A stretch of DNA of 64,000 nucleotides from Geobacteraceae bacterium (lineage in GTDB: Bacteria; Desulfobacterota; Desulfuromonadia; Geobacterales; Geobacteraceae). Below the pieces are notes generated by a model. The model was not told the origin of the DNA and made no database searches. It saw nothing but the letters and a program-made list of their open reading frames with translations. A program made the position numbers and the translations under genes. The stretch spans positions 49,540-113,539 of the forward strand of contig WSYB01000002.1 in the NCBI GenBank assembly GCA_009773645.1, in the 5' to 3' direction. Shown in pieces: positions 50,305 through 58,248 of the stretch; position 1 is the stretch's first letter, and every line of letters starts with the position of its first letter.

Positions 50305-51930
50305 TTACCAGTTTTCCAGACCGATGACCCTTCTGAGGATCACCAGCACGTCGCCGATGTTCGTCGCCGTCCGCGCTGCATCCGGCGCCGGGACTCCTCC
50401 TACCAGCGGAGCAACCTTAACGGCCGTGTTATCGGGATCGTTAGCGTCAGCAGCCTGGACCCCGGCCACGATTCTCAAGGCCTTCTGGGCATCGGCGACA
50501 CCCAGCGTGCCGTCCTCGTCCAGGTCACCGCTCGGCATGAAGGTTGCGGTTACGGCGTGGTTGGCTGCGCCGGTGTTGAGGGTGAATGGGGGGGTGCCCG
50601 CAGGGGTGCCCAATAACGTAACGCCATCCGCCACTTCTTTTATCTTGAATTTCTTATTTTCCGGCGTGACGGTTAAATCTACCGTGGTGCCCGCGCCAAC
50701 CGCTATCGTGTTCGGGGTGACGATGCCGTGGCCCACCGCGGTGGCGGTGACGAGCACTTCCCCAGTCCCGCTCAGGTTCAGGGTGACCGACGGCGGGGCG
50801 ATAGCCGGTGCGACCACCGTCGGCGCCAGGAGTAGGGTGGCCGCGCGGGCCGCCTTCGCCACTTTGGCAGGTATGAAGGTGACATCGAAGCCGCAGACAC
50901 CGGCTACGGCTACGGTGGCGTTGGTGCAGTCAACTATGGGCGGTGCAGGGGCCGCGGGCTGGGTAGGGGGTGCAATGACGAAGTCCGCCGCGTCGGCGCC
51001 AGCCTTGACCGCAACTGCATTGAGATCAGCAGGGAAGGTGATCGCATCGCCGGTCGTGTTGGTGACGGTGACCGTCTTGGGCACTGCCGCGGGGGTGATG
51101 ATGTTGGTTGCCCCGAGATTGACGTTGGTGGCCGGTTGCACATCCATGCCGATTATTTTCCCCATGAGAATGAAGGCGTTGGTCGAGAAGGTGCCGGTCG
51201 GGCCCACTATCTGCACCAAGTTGGTGTTGTTGGGGCTTCCGGTCACGAGGACCGGCGTCACCGCGTTGCCGATATACCTGTTGCCGGTGACCGGGTCGGT
51301 GACGAAGGGGGTGGTGGGGTTGGTCAAAAACGGCCCCCAGGTGACGGTAGGGAAGGCGGGGTCGTTGGCAAGGGCCGCGTCGAACGCTCCCGCGATGAGG
51401 CCGGGGTTGTCGGCAGTAAAGTTGATCTCCAAAGCACCGGGCAGTATCGTGTCAATGACGAAGGTCTCGACGCCGTAGGGGTGGGTCACCGTGTACGTGC
51501 CGGGAACGGTGACGTCCGCCCGGATGCGGGCTCGGGTGAAGACCGCCTGGCCGCCGTCCACCACCGCGTTTGCGAACCCGGACTCCAGGGCGGCCCGGTA
51601 GAAGAGGTCGACGGTGCCGGCAGGGTCGACGACGGTGGTCTCGGCCAGGAAATAGAAGGCCTCGACAGAGAAGTTGCCGGCGTTGATGAGAGTCCGGTCG
51701 GCCGCGATCGGGACGAGCGGGTTATCAACCGGGGGGGCCAGGATACAGAAGCCGTTCTGGTCGAGACATAGCGACAGGGCCAGATTGTTGGTGTCCTGGT
51801 ACCAGGACGGGTAACCGTGGGCCTGGCTGACCGGCCCGCGCGCCTTCAGGACGGCGTCGGCCGGAGGCACTACGCTCAGCGACGTGAGCAACAGCGCCAG
51901 GGTACTGATAATTCGTGACATTCCTTTCAT
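50305..51930 (-). CDS. secreted protein with Ig-like repeats and a C-terminal dockerin-like module
   Basis: 541 residues. Signal peptide ISTLALLLTSLSVVPPADA, then an N-terminal domain of unknown type (SWYQDTNNLALSLCLDQNGF). Next come Ig/choice-of-anchor beta domains (VPKTVTVTNTTGDAITFPAD; VCGFDVTFIPAKVAKAARAA). Finally there is a C-terminal pair of Ca-binding-like loops: GDLDEDGTLGVADAQKALRI (DxDxDG) and a second degenerate loop ATNIGDVLVILRRVIGL, the usual layout of dockerin type I. Promoter region at 52032-52096 includes the TGGGA palindrome. Likely exported to the surface. Confidence 0.75.
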   Translation of the reverse strand: MKGMSRIISTLALLLTSLSVVPPADAVLKARGPVSQAHGYPSWYQDTNNLALSLCLDQNGFCILAPPVDNPLVPIAADRTLINAGNFSVEAFYFLAETTVVDPAGTVDLFYRAALESGFANAVVDGGQAVFTRARIRADVTVPGTYTVTHPYGVETFVIDTILPGALEINFTADNPGLIAGAFDAALANDPAFPTVTWGPFLTNPTTPFVTDPVTGNRYIGNAVTPVLVTGSPNNTNLVQIVGPTGTFSTNAFILMGKIIGMDVQPATNVNLGATNIITPAAVPKTVTVTNTTGDAITFPADLNAVAVKAGADAADFVIAPPTQPAAPAPPIVDCTNATVAVAGVCGFDVTFIPAKVAKAARAATLLLAPTVVAPAIAPPSVTLNLSGTGEVLVTATAVGHGIVTPNTIAVGAGTTVDLTVTPENKKFKIKEVADGVTLLGTPAGTPPFTLNTGAANHAVTATFMPSGDLDEDGTLGVADAQKALRIVAGVQAADANDPDNTAVKVAPLVGGVPAPDAARTATNIGDVLVILRRVIGLENW

Positions 51931-52031
51931 AGATACCTCCGTTTCATAATACCTGCTGTGATTTTCCTTGCCTTACAAGAAGCAAGTACGCGTGATTAAC
52001 TTTTCCTTAACCGTAACACCAAACAATCGGT

Positions 52032-52096
52032 TGTCAAGGAAGGGTGGTGAATACAATTTTTAAACAGTTTAATAACATTTGGGAAAAATAACCCAA
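52032..52096 (-). promoter_or_regulatory. promoter/operator region of the dockerin-like gene
   Basis: Minus strand TTGACA at 52037-52032 (followed by ACC as at the two other TGGGA promoters), with no strong -10. The palindrome TTGGGA-N6-ACCCAA lies at 52079-52096, about 42 bases upstream, followed by a further TCCCAT half-site (52099-52104). Confidence 0.5.
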
Positions 52097-52280
52097 AATC
52101 CCATGTAGTTTTTTAGCCTGTTACAACGAGCGTGCCAGGAAGCTGGAGACAGGACATAACGCAGGTTTTTCAGCAAATTACAACAGATGGGGGTGCGCCG
52201 GAGGAGGGCAAAGGGGTGCAACTTTTTTTTCGGCGGGATTATAGGTTTCGGCGGGAAAAGCCGCATTACGGCGGGTTCGG

Positions 52281-52356
52281 GGCAGCAGTAGAATTGTGGC
52301 AGTATAAAACTTTTACAGGCCTGTTTGAGGGGAACGGTCTTCGGCAGGTTGAGCGG
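52281..52356. repeat. dispersed repeat F, copy 1
   Basis: Shares GGCAGCAG.AGAATTGTGGCA and AGTATAAAACTTTTACAGGC, then GAACGGTC and GCGGTGATTATAG, with 53404-53530 and 54454-54536. Non-coding, in the gene-poor 51931-52554 stretch. Confidence 0.75.
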
Positions 52357-52366
52357 TGATTATAGG

Positions 52367-52398
52367 AGACCTGGCAGGTTTCGAAAACCTGCCGGGTC
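52367..52398. repeat. palindromic 'GGCAGGTTTCGAAAACCTGCC' repeat
   Basis: Imperfect palindrome AGACCTGGCAGGTTT / AAACCTGCCGGGTCT. The same sequence makes a perfect hairpin at 63692-63722. A widespread bacterial repeat type. Confidence 0.7.
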
Positions 52399-52503
52399 TG
52401 GTCCTTGATTGTTCCGATCAAGGCCGCAGCAGGGGTCTGCTGGAGGATAGGCATCCTGCCTGTCATGGCGGCACAGCCGCCAACGCAGGCGTGATGCAGA
52501 CTG

Positions 52504-52530
52504 GAAAGGGGAGCCGATTGGCTCCCCTTT
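52504..52530 (-). terminator. hairpin terminator after the 115-residue lipoprotein gene
   Basis: AAAGGGGAGCC (52504-52514) pairs with GGCTCCCCTTT (52519-52529), followed on the minus strand by TCC and T-rich sequence. 25 bases past the stop at 52555. Confidence 0.7.
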
Positions 52531-52554
52531 TCAGTTGACGTGACTGCATAAGGT

Positions 52555-52902
52555 TCATTTACACTGCGTTTCTTGTGCATTGGGTAAGGTGCTCAAGCCG
52601 GCAAACCCAAGCGATTGCGCCTGCTCAACACTGCTTTGCGGTATTTCAAAGATATTGATCGCGCCATCGGGCGCACCGCACACTCCCACACGAGCCAGGC
52701 CGTCAATACCGCAGGAAAATGACCTTACTTTTATTCCGGCGATTATCAGTTCGTTTTGCATGACTTCAGGAGCTGTACCACCTCCTGTGCACTGGACGGA
52801 ACCTCGACTCTTGAACACCTTGGCACTGGGTTCGCTCGTCTCACCGTTACCGCATCCTGAAATGAAAGTAAGCGCAAAAAAAATGAAAACTGACCTTCGC
52901 AT
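52555..52902 (-). CDS. small lipoprotein of unknown function
   Basis: 115 residues from ATG 52902, GGAGGAG upstream. Signal peptide with lipobox FISGC. The mature part has four cysteines (VQCTGG, SFSCGI, VGVCGA, ETQCK) that could form two disulfides, which suits a periplasmic or surface protein. I recognise no family. Its terminator design equals that of the two cohesin-like genes, hinting at a shared origin of the block. Confidence 0.6.
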   Translation of the reverse strand: MRRSVFIFFALTFISGCGNGETSEPSAKVFKSRGSVQCTGGGTAPEVMQNELIIAGIKVRSFSCGIDGLARVGVCGAPDGAINIFEIPQSSVEQAQSLGFAGLSTLPNAQETQCK

Positions 52903-53370
52903 ATCTCCTCCATAGAATCACCAGCGTAGGGCGGGAGGGTATCGACTCCCGCCCCCTCTTAGAATCTCTTAGGGTTGCCAGGGACGACATACGTTGTATT
53001 TTAAGAAGAAATTTATGATAAAAAAATGGGTCTTTCGTACAAAAGTTGAAAAGCAGGAAAAACGTTTGCTCTCGCCCGCTCACTTCGTTCGCTAGAGTCC
53101 ACAGAGCGCCCAGAGAAAAACGCAAATACAAAGGTTTTATAGGGTTCTCTGTGTTCTCTGCGAGAGACTGGTTTTGATTGTTTTCGGTTTTTCAACTTAA
53201 AGACGAATGAACCATAAAAATTGGTGTTGTCAACTGCGTTGAGTTGGTTTCTGACAAGAACGGCTCCAGATAGGATGCGAAAAGCTATCGGAAGCATGCT
53301 CGAAAAAAGTCGGGAGAAAGAATTGGCTGTACGCAATTGCATGCACGCATTCTGAATGTTTCAGGGGCTT
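52903..53370. other. gene-poor stretch with repeats
   Basis: 468 bases. Contains a GGCGGGAG..CTCCCGCC hairpin near 52931-52954, then the second 'CTCTGCG' repeat (53060-53175). No convincing gene or promoter is seen. Confidence 0.5.
53060..53175. repeat. dispersed 'CTCTGCG' repeat, copy 2 (inverted relative to copy 1)
   Basis: CTCTCGCCCGCTCACTTCG at the left, an AGAGCGCCCAGAGAAAAACG middle, and TTCTCTGTGTTCTCTGCGAG at the right match 21436-21545 in reverse. Non-coding. Confidence 0.65.
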
Positions 53371-53403
53371 TCAAGGGTGCAACTGACAGAATATCCTTAT
53401 AAG

Positions 53404-53530
53404 GAGTTGTATCCAGAGTGATACAAGTGGAGCAGGGGGGAGACCGGCAGCAGAATTATGGCAGTATATATCTTTTACAGGCCTTTTTGAAGGGAACGGT
53501 CTACGGCCGGTTCGGCGATGATTATCGATG
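53404..53530. repeat. dispersed repeat F, copy 2
   Basis: Runs from GAGTTGTATCCAGAGTGATA through AGTATATATCTTTTACAGGC to CGGTTCGGCGATGATTATCG, the longest copy. Its left part matches 54454-54536 nearly base for base, its right part matches 52281-52356. Confidence 0.8.
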
Positions 53531-53574
53531 ACGCCGCGGAAGCTCTCCATGGAGAGGACACCGGAGGCGTGCCG
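53518..53574 (-). pseudogene. fragment of a sigma-54 response regulator gene
   Basis: Minus-strand translation RHASGVLSMESFRGVIDNH is almost the same as RHTSGVLSMESFRSVIGGDH in the AAA+ regulator at 62260-63681. The rest is absent. Fused to repeat F copy 2, so a scrap of a related regulator gene carried or trapped by the repeat. Confidence 0.6.
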
Positions 53575-53706
53575 AAGGAAAAACGGGACGGATTTATTTT
53601 CTATCAAAAGCCAAAAAGGCAGCCTCTCGGCTACCTATCATGTCCCATCCACTTCCAAAGCAAAGATTATCATTACAGTAATAACTGCTCAAACCTGGGA
53701 AAACCC

Positions 53707-54000
53707 TTACACTCTTTCCTTCCAGTATCCCGGCGTACGTCTTAGGTGCATCACGGCGATGATCTCGATTCGTCCTCCTCTGTCACGAAAAAGGATGCCG
53801 AAAGGAAATGTCCGTGTCAGGCACCGTCTGACATCATCATCGATCAGGGGGCAAAGGCGCGGATTGATTCTGATACGGGCAAGGCCATCTCCAACGGAAG
53901 AAAGAAAACGTTTCCCCAAGTCCTCCTGTTGACCCTCATAGTAAGCCGCTGCTGCGACAACTTCAGCGTCGGCCTCGGGATGAAAGAATACCGCCGTCAT
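53707..54000 (-). CDS. ParE/RelE-type toxin
   Basis: 97 residues, type II toxin of the RelE/ParE fold. MTAVFFHPEADAEVVAAAAY is the N-terminal strand-helix. The middle RFLSSVGDGLARIRINPRLC and the C-terminal ..VRRCLTRTFPFGILFRDRGG then strand (EIIAVMHLRRTPGYW) follow the family. ATG overlaps the antitoxin stop as ATGA, so the two are made together. The AHxRRxPxYW end is typical of ParE-like members of this group. Likely active pair. Confidence 0.9.
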   Translation of the reverse strand: MTAVFFHPEADAEVVAAAAYYEGQQEDLGKRFLSSVGDGLARIRINPRLCPLIDDDVRRCLTRTFPFGILFRDRGGRIEIIAVMHLRRTPGYWKERV

Positions 54001-54227
54001 TTCAATGCCGCGTAGGCCCGTGCAAGTACAGTTTCCGCCGGAATAAGTTCAACCATTTCTTCATCGATTTCCAGACACCGCCTGACAATTTCATCGCGCC
54101 ATTCGGGCGTGATCTCTCCTGACTCCTCAAGATCAAGACTCTCGATCAGCCTTTCTGCAACCAATGCCCGCAACGGTGCAGGGAGTTGCAATGCCTCGGC
54201 AATGATTTTTTCAGCTGGAAGTCCCAT
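53997..54227 (-). CDS. antitoxin, addiction-module component (TIGR02574-like)
   Basis: 76 residues from ATG 54227 with AAAGGAA upstream; a longer frame to 54299 has no site. Sequence MGLPAEKIIAEALQLPAPLR, AERLIESLDLEE and a W near the middle (ITPEWRDEIVRR) match the small helical antitoxins normally found before RelE/ParE-like toxins. Contains no classical DNA-binding domain. First gene of the pair. Confidence 0.88.
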   Translation of the reverse strand: MGLPAEKIIAEALQLPAPLRALVAERLIESLDLEESGEITPEWRDEIVRRCLEIDEEMVELIPAETVLARAYAALK

Positions 54228-54453
54228 AAATTTATTTCCTTTTTTTTGCCGCCACATTAGGATGGGGATTAATAGGCGGCGAGATATGAATATGCGCACC
54301 TCTTGGCCATTTGATCTAACTATTCATCAAACAATAATAAATGTCAAGAAGCAAGGCACTGCCTTTCCGGTCGTATAGGCTTTGAGTTGAGGGGTGGCAA
54401 GAGGGACGCCAGATGGGAGCTAGCATCGTGAATGTCTGATAAAAAGTGTAAAT

Positions 54454-54536
54454 GAGTTGTATCCAGAGCGATACAAGTGGAGCAGGGGAGAGGCCGGCAG
54501 CAGGATTATGGCAGTATAGAACTTTTACAGGCCTGT
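54454..54536. repeat. dispersed repeat F, copy 3
   Basis: GAGTTGTATCCAGAGCGATA through ATTATGGCAGTATAGAAC and TTTTACAGGCCTGT, matching 53404-53486. It forms the 3' end of the orphan FitA-like gene. The gap 54300-54453 shows no gene. Confidence 0.8.
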
Positions 54537-54748
54537 TGTCGCGGGGGTATAGGAAGCGATTCCTGGTAAACGGACTTGAACCGCTGATGGATATGGGCCG
54601 CAAAATTAGTGGTTGTGGAGGAAGACAACAGCGACTGCTGCAAGATTTGTCGGACCTCGGCTTCCATGGAGCGGCCATGCTGAGCGGCCTGTAAACGTAA
54701 CCGGGCTTTCAAGCCGTTATCCAGATTTCTGATGGTGAGACTTGCCAT
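54506..54748 (-). CDS. orphan FitA-like antitoxin, C-terminus replaced by repeat sequence
   Basis: 80 residues from ATG 54748 (AGGAGG 7 bases upstream). MASLTIRNLDNGLKARLRLQ and HGRSMEAEVRQILQQSL are the ribbon-helix-helix part of FitA-like antitoxins; the following SVYQESLPIPPRQQ matches the toxin-binding tail. The last codons come from repeat F, and no VapC/FitB PIN-domain toxin follows. Either a solitary antitoxin or a remnant of a vapBC locus. Confidence 0.75.
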   Translation of the reverse strand: MASLTIRNLDNGLKARLRLQAAQHGRSMEAEVRQILQQSLLSSSTTTNFAAHIHQRFKSVYQESLPIPPRQQACKSSILP

Positions 54749-54895
54749 GGTTAAACCTCCTGCGCCTTCGTTGCTATCATTGTAATCAATGATGTCAATC
54801 AGGGCAAGAAGATTTGCAGGTTTTTCCAAAAACGCTCAGAAGCTTGGGGGGTTGTCATTTTGCTCTTGATTTCATGTCATTTTGACATTGAAATT

Positions 54896-55351
54896 ATGGA
54901 CATGGAGACATATCTAACAAGAGAGATTGCAAATCATATAGTTAGCGCCCTTGAGGATATGCCGGTGGTGGCCGTAACCGGTATGCGCCAGACGGGGAAA
55001 AGTACGTTTCTTCAGGAACAGGCGGAATTCAAGGGGCGGAAATACATAACCCTCGATGATTTTGCGCAACTGGCGGCGGCAAAAGAAAATCCCGACAGGT
55101 TCGTTGATACGGATGAGCCGCTCATTATTGACGAAGCCCAGCGCTGTCCTGAGTTATTTGTTGCCATAAAGCGCGCCGTGGACCGAGACAGGGTCCCTGG
55201 TCGGTTCATCCTTTCCGGTTCCGCAAACTTCCTGTTGATGAAAAACATCTCCGAGAGCTTGGCCGGCGCAGAACCTTGTTGCGATTCTCCATTCAACCTG
55301 GCCACGAGCCGATATCTTCTTCTGGAACATCCAGGGCCGTCACGAGGTTGA
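54896..55351 (+). pseudogene. truncated AAA ATPase (AAA_14/DUF4143 family)
   Basis: From ATG 54896. N-terminal half of a ~400-residue ATPase: RQTGKSTFLQEQ (Walker A-like TGMRQTGKST), the Walker B DTDEPLIIDEAQRCPEL, and sensor RFILSGSANFLLMKNISESL. After SLAG the sequence drops into unrelated codons and stops, so the DUF4143 part is lost. The preceding ATG has no good ribosome binding site. A remnant in the accessory island. Confidence 0.75.
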
Positions 55352-55394
55352 TTCCTCTTTCCATTCCGGCGCCAGCCTCGTCACAATCATGAAA

Positions 55395-55440
55395 GATAAT
55401 GTATAATATAATTGACAACATTATCAACTTTGCTTATTAT
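55395..55440 (+). promoter_or_regulatory. promoter and operator of the first hipBA pair
   Basis: TTGACA (55412-55417), 17 bases, TATTAT (55435-55440). Predicted start 3-4 bases before the hipB ATG at 55451, with no ribosome binding site, so the message is nearly leaderless. An inverted repeat GATAATGT (55395-55402) / ACATTATC (55418-55425) flanks the -35, a probable HipB operator. Confidence 0.65.
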
Positions 55441-55450
55441 ATGAAGCATT

Positions 55451-55789
55451 ATGACTAAGAGATCAATTATAATTTATCCGTTGTCGGCGAAAGAAATGAC
55501 AGCTCTGGGTGAGCGGCTTAAGCTTGCGCGACTTCGTCGCCGTTTTTCTATGGAAACGGTCTGTTCAAGGGCCGATATTTCGCGTTCGACGCTTTCCAGG
55601 GTTGAGAATGGTGACCCTTCGGTCGCTGTTGGGACATATGTCCAGGTGCTGCGCGTCCTGGGGCTAGTTGGAGACTTATCTCTTATTGCCAAGGAAGATG
55701 TCGTTGGACGCCGTCTACAAGACGAATCGCTTCCGCAACGGAAAAGGGCTCCACGTAAAAAGGCGCTGACTGGAGATGATGTTGGCTAA
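55451..55789 (+). CDS. hipB: HipB-like antitoxin, XRE-type HTH (pair 1)
   Basis: 112 residues. HTH RLKLARLRRRFSMETVCSRA followed by DISRSTLSRVENGDPSVAVG, the Cro/C1-type core. A basic C-terminal tail (RKRAPRKKALTGDDVG) may bind the toxin. It precedes hipA and overlaps it by 14 bases. Neutralises the kinase and represses the operon in known systems. Almost no leader (see promoter). Confidence 0.85.
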   Translation: MTKRSIIIYPLSAKEMTALGERLKLARLRRRFSMETVCSRADISRSTLSRVENGDPSVAVGTYVQVLRVLGLVGDLSLIAKEDVVGRRLQDESLPQRKRAPRKKALTGDDVG

Positions 55790-57020
55790 AGCAAGTGGTG
55801 AACATATATGGGTCTGGCTGGATGATCCGGCTTTCGGCCTCTTGCAGCACATAGGAACGTTATCCAGAGGTGAACGGGGAAGTGTACGCTTTGCCTACGA
55901 AACTGCCTGGCTTAAACATGCTCACGCCTTTCCTTTGGACCCTGGTCTGGATTTGTCCGCTGGCGAATTCTTCCCAAGAGATTCTAATTTTGGCGTATTT
56001 ATGGATTCATGTCCCGACCGATGGGGGCAGATTCTGATGAGGCGCCGGGAAGCAGTCGAAGCCAAGGAGGAAGGACGCACACCAACAACCTTAGGCCCAT
56101 GGGAGTTTCTACTGGGTGTCCAGGATTGTACGCGCATGGGCGCCTTGCGCTTCAGTCGGCCAAACGAGCAAATTTTCCTGGCGGACGAAGCTTTATCCGC
56201 TCCACCAGTGGCAAAAATTGCAGAGTTGCAAGCAGTAGCCTTTGAGCTAAGTAAGCAAAAACAAGACAATCTTGGCAAGATCAAGGAATGGTTAAAAGTT
56301 CTCGTTGCTCCGGGATCTTCACTGGGCGGCGCTCGTCCTAAGGCTAATCTGATTGACGAACAAGGCAGTCTTTGGATTGCAAAGTTCCCTGCCGCAGATG
56401 ATGACTACGATGTTGCCGTTTGGGAGAAGTTGCTTCAGGATCTTGCCCAGCAATGTGGCATTACTGTTCCCGAATCCCGTATCATGCGGATAGGACGCGG
56501 ACATCATACCTTCCTGGTGAGGAGATTTGACCGAAACGGCAACAATCGACGTTTTTTTACCTCAGCTATGACAATGCTTGACCGCGTGGATACTCAAGAT
56601 GCGAGTTATCTAGATATCGCTGATTTTCTCGCAACCTACGGCGAGGCAGACCACATCGCCCAGGACCTTGAAGAGCTTTTCACCAGGATGGCATTCAATG
56701 TTGCTACCGCTAACCGTGACGACCACTTGCGAAACCATGGTTTTATAAGAACTCCTGCCGGGTGGCGGTTAGCTCCGGCCTTCGACATGAATCCTTCTTT
56801 CAAAAAGGACGAGCACGTATTATCCCTTGATCTCTATAACCGTCGCCCCGATTTGGACATCGTGCTTTCGACATCTGCATATTACCGACTGGAAAGCGGT
56901 CACGCCGGGAAAATTATCGACCATATACGTGCTGTAGTAGGGACGTGGAAAAACTGCGCGAAAAAACTTGGTTTAACAGCACAGGAGCGTTTGGATGCAG
57001 AACATTTGTTTCTAACCTAA
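55776..57020 (+). CDS. hipA: HipA-family kinase toxin (pair 1)
   Basis: Serine/threonine kinase toxin; E. coli HipA phosphorylates glutamyl-tRNA synthetase. 414 residues from ATG 55776, though a second ATG at 55779 or TTG at 55782 is possible. N-terminal couple region (FGLLQHIGTLSRGERGSVRF), PKANLIDEQGSLWIAKFPAAD (ATP loop), catalytic NRDDHLRNHGF with the HxxDxxLRN-type loop, and DMNPSFKKDEH for metal. Long form of the family. Converges with pair 2, 31 bases between the stops. Confidence 0.9.
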   Translation: MMLAKASGEHIWVWLDDPAFGLLQHIGTLSRGERGSVRFAYETAWLKHAHAFPLDPGLDLSAGEFFPRDSNFGVFMDSCPDRWGQILMRRREAVEAKEEGRTPTTLGPWEFLLGVQDCTRMGALRFSRPNEQIFLADEALSAPPVAKIAELQAVAFELSKQKQDNLGKIKEWLKVLVAPGSSLGGARPKANLIDEQGSLWIAKFPAADDDYDVAVWEKLLQDLAQQCGITVPESRIMRIGRGHHTFLVRRFDRNGNNRRFFTSAMTMLDRVDTQDASYLDIADFLATYGEADHIAQDLEELFTRMAFNVATANRDDHLRNHGFIRTPAGWRLAPAFDMNPSFKKDEHVLSLDLYNRRPDLDIVLSTSAYYRLESGHAGKIIDHIRAVVGTWKNCAKKLGLTAQERLDAEHLFLT

Positions 57021-57051
57021 GCCGGCATAGCCGGAACCTTGAATTGTCTAT

Positions 57052-58248
57052 TCATTTCGAAAGCGTACCAGTAACGCCTGCATCCCAAGCAGACAACATT
57101 TTCTCCCCCACTTCACGAAACTCCGGGTGCTCGTTTATATATGTCAACAATATTATTCGAGTGTCAATCAATGCCTCGGCAATTGCCTGAAAAATCTGAC
57201 CGGCTCTCCCAATTGGTATCGCCAAGTGTGTAACCGCAAACTTCTCCAGCATCTTTCTCTGCCACCATTTCTTAGTTCCAGCCAAGGACAGTGCCGGAAC
57301 ATCCCTCGTAATATAGGCCGTTGTCGTCACTACATCATACACCGGGGCAAGATGAACCGGAGCGCCTGGATAATTGTAAAGCACGCCAAAGTTTTTCAGA
57401 TGGGCATCCCCATTTCTGACCATGTTTGACAACACCAATGATGCAAAAAACTGCTCCCGAGCAGACTGTAAATTCTCCCCCGAAACGAAGTCTCTTATGC
57501 TTTTTGCGACCCTCTCGTAAGTACTGTTGTATTTCTCTGTTGTTCCCAAGGCCTGCAAACTGCACATATCCTCAAATCCCAACGGAGTTCCGTCTGCGGC
57601 TACGTCAAACCGCTTCGTCACGAACAGGCCGCCGTTTTCCGATATGCGAAATTCTGGCACTGTCAGCCCGGCCTTTTGCGCCACAGTCATGCAGAAGAAC
57701 TCGTTAGCTGCCAGGCAAGGGTACTCGGCACCCCACGACTTCACGATGTAGCCTCCAACGGCGGCAGCTCCCCGCTCTGTAGCATCGAGCATGACCTTCG
57801 GCTGGACGCCCGACACTCCCGAGCTGAGAGCATATTTCGATACCAGTTCGTGAAACAGCTCTCTTGTGTCCGGATATGACAGCATATCATCCATCGACTC
57901 GACCGTTTCCACAATTCCGGGTGCCGTATCTTCTGGCAGAGAAAACCGATTACGCCCAACCTGGTTTCCACCCGTTACCCGGAGGATTGTCAGATCGTCT
58001 TCACCTGCCAGTTTCGCTATAGCCCGACGGATCGCGTCCAATAGCGCACCTTCTGGCATGTTCATTTGAAAAATAGGGTGGAGGCCCCGACTGACCCAAC
58101 TTTCCAGACGTACCGGCATGGTAAGTGACACCTGAGCATTTGGTGCCCCAGCAGACGGATCGTAGGCAAAGACATAACGGTGCTGATCCGTCGCCCGGTC
58201 CAGAAGCCCGGCCCGTTGGCCAGCAGCCCAAACGGCCAAGGTGCTCAT
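57052..58248 (-). CDS. hipA: HipA-family kinase toxin (pair 2)
   Basis: 398 residues. Different subfamily from pair 1: N-terminal couple domain (MSTLAVWAAGQRAGLLDRAT), GVSGVQPKVMLDATERGAAA (ATP loop), catalytic NMVRNGDAHLKNFGVL and APVYDVVTT with the metal Asp. Starts directly within the end of its hipB (4-base overlap). Little similarity to the pair 1 HipA outside the catalytic motifs. Confidence 0.9.
   Translation of the reverse strand: MSTLAVWAAGQRAGLLDRATDQHRYVFAYDPSAGAPNAQVSLTMPVRLESWVSRGLHPIFQMNMPEGALLDAIRRAIAKLAGEDDLTILRVTGGNQVGRNRFSLPEDTAPGIVETVESMDDMLSYPDTRELFHELVSKYALSSGVSGVQPKVMLDATERGAAAVGGYIVKSWGAEYPCLAANEFFCMTVAQKAGLTVPEFRISENGGLFVTKRFDVAADGTPLGFEDMCSLQALGTTEKYNSTYERVAKSIRDFVSGENLQSAREQFFASLVLSNMVRNGDAHLKNFGVLYNYPGAPVHLAPVYDVVTTTAYITRDVPALSLAGTKKWWQRKMLEKFAVTHLAIPIGRAGQIFQAIAEALIDTRIILLTYINEHPEFREVGEKMLSAWDAGVTGTLSK

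Noticed and set aside
52132..52554. Small frames in the region upstream of the dockerin-like gene
   Set aside because: Built from repeats F and the CCTGCC palindrome; translations shared between copies only because the DNA is repeated.
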